Shown here: positions 14,478 through 14,653 of the stretch, piece after piece
Numbering within the stretch: position 1 is the stretch's first letter
How the letters are laid out: every line of letters begins with the position of its first letter
Origin: JAAYAN01 sp964437215
GTDB lineage: Bacteria; Bacteroidota; Ignavibacteria; Ignavibacteriales; Melioribacteraceae
NCBI GenBank assembly: GCA_964437215.1
Contig: CAYTFZ010000069.1
Location: 1 to 14,653, forward strand
Length of the DNA stretch: 14,653 nucleotides
Direction: 5' to 3'
Translations under genes and position numbers: made by a program
Notes under the pieces: generated by a model
Seen by the model: the letters and a program-made list of their open reading frames with translations, nothing else
The model's database searches: none
What the model was told of the DNA's origin: nothing

Positions 14478-14653
14478 AAACATCCCCGCCGTTATAAGTT
14501 TCGTTGAATTCTTTAATTCCGGTTGTGCTTGTAGGATGACCGTAATATTCAATATTTTCAAATAGCTCAAGATATTCTTCTTTGGTAATTTTATTCTGCC
14601 AATTGCCAGAAAAATATCCTGCTGCAAGTATTGCGTAAAATAGTATTAATATT
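14467..14653 (-). CDS. C-terminal end of a membrane protein, truncated by the window edge
   Basis: Read on the minus strand from base 14652, a frame of 61 residues stays open to TGA at 14467-14469, overlapping the start of nrfH by 11 bases in another frame. It begins with the hydrophobic stretch ILILFYAILAAGYFSG, then NWQNKITKEEYLELFENIEY, then GHPTSTTGIKEFNETYNGGD, and ends in VYEK. A membrane helix followed by a short extracytoplasmic tail with this pattern recalls the end of polyferredoxin-type 4Fe-4S membrane proteins (NapH/NosR-like) often found by respiratory operons, but no cysteine motif is in view, so this is a guess. That the frame is real is supported by the tight overlap with nrfH. 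Confidence 0.6.
   Translation of the reverse strand, partial: ILILFYAILAAGYFSGNWQNKITKEEYLELFENIEYYGHPTSTTGIKEFNETYNGGDVYEK

Noticed and set aside
13884..14627. Long 247-residue version of nrfH starting at 14627
   Set aside because: The extra 50 residues lack family similarity and overlap a better reading frame (14467-14653). The ATG at 14477 has a ribosome binding site and starts the standard NrfH layout.

Overview
The window is AT-rich with short intergenic gaps. It looks like chromosomal DNA from a free-living bacterium of the Ignavibacteria or wider Bacteroidota/Chlorobi group. That placement is an inference from gene content and protein style: an hrcA-grpE-dnaJ cluster without dnaK, a PilM-like protein beside rsmD-coaD, and a membrane-anchored NrfA encoded after NrfH. 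No 16S or other marker is present to settle it.

Layout from left to right. Positions 1-415 hold no intact gene, only a doubtful decayed reading frame and a tight cluster of inverted repeats. On the minus strand lies purM (purine synthesis, TTG start). Diverging from it is a long plus-strand run: hrcA, grpE, dnaJ, a membrane-anchored ComEA-like helix-hairpin-helix protein, a one-helix membrane protein of unknown function, a PilM-like protein, rsmD, coaD, and, after a 124-base gap, a PpiD-like peptidyl-prolyl isomerase that ends at a strong intrinsic terminator (9755-9779). Spacings of -4 to 31 bases from hrcA to coaD suggest one or a few co-transcribed units. A second plus-strand unit holds aroK and aroB, which overlap by 14 bases (shikimate pathway). 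A two-domain glyoxalase-fold (VOC) protein follows with its own strong ribosome binding site and an operator-like palindrome. A 13-bp hairpin separates it from a convergent minus-strand operon: the 3' end of a membrane protein (truncated by the window), nrfH and nrfA.

How the genes work together. HrcA, GrpE and DnaJ form the heat-shock control and Hsp70 co-chaperone set, and the PpiD-like protein handles folding outside the cytoplasmic membrane. NrfH would take electrons from the quinol pool and pass them to NrfA, which reduces nitrite to ammonium; all nine expected heme motifs are visible, including the CxxCK catalytic site. PurM, CoaD, AroK, AroB and RsmD are housekeeping functions.

Most of the window is ordinary core genome. 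The least explained part is the trio at 4451-6476 (HhH anchor, unknown bitopic protein, PilM-like protein), which resembles pieces of a pilus or secretion or DNA-uptake platform without its other parts. No mobile elements, CRISPR arrays, tRNA or rRNA genes were seen.
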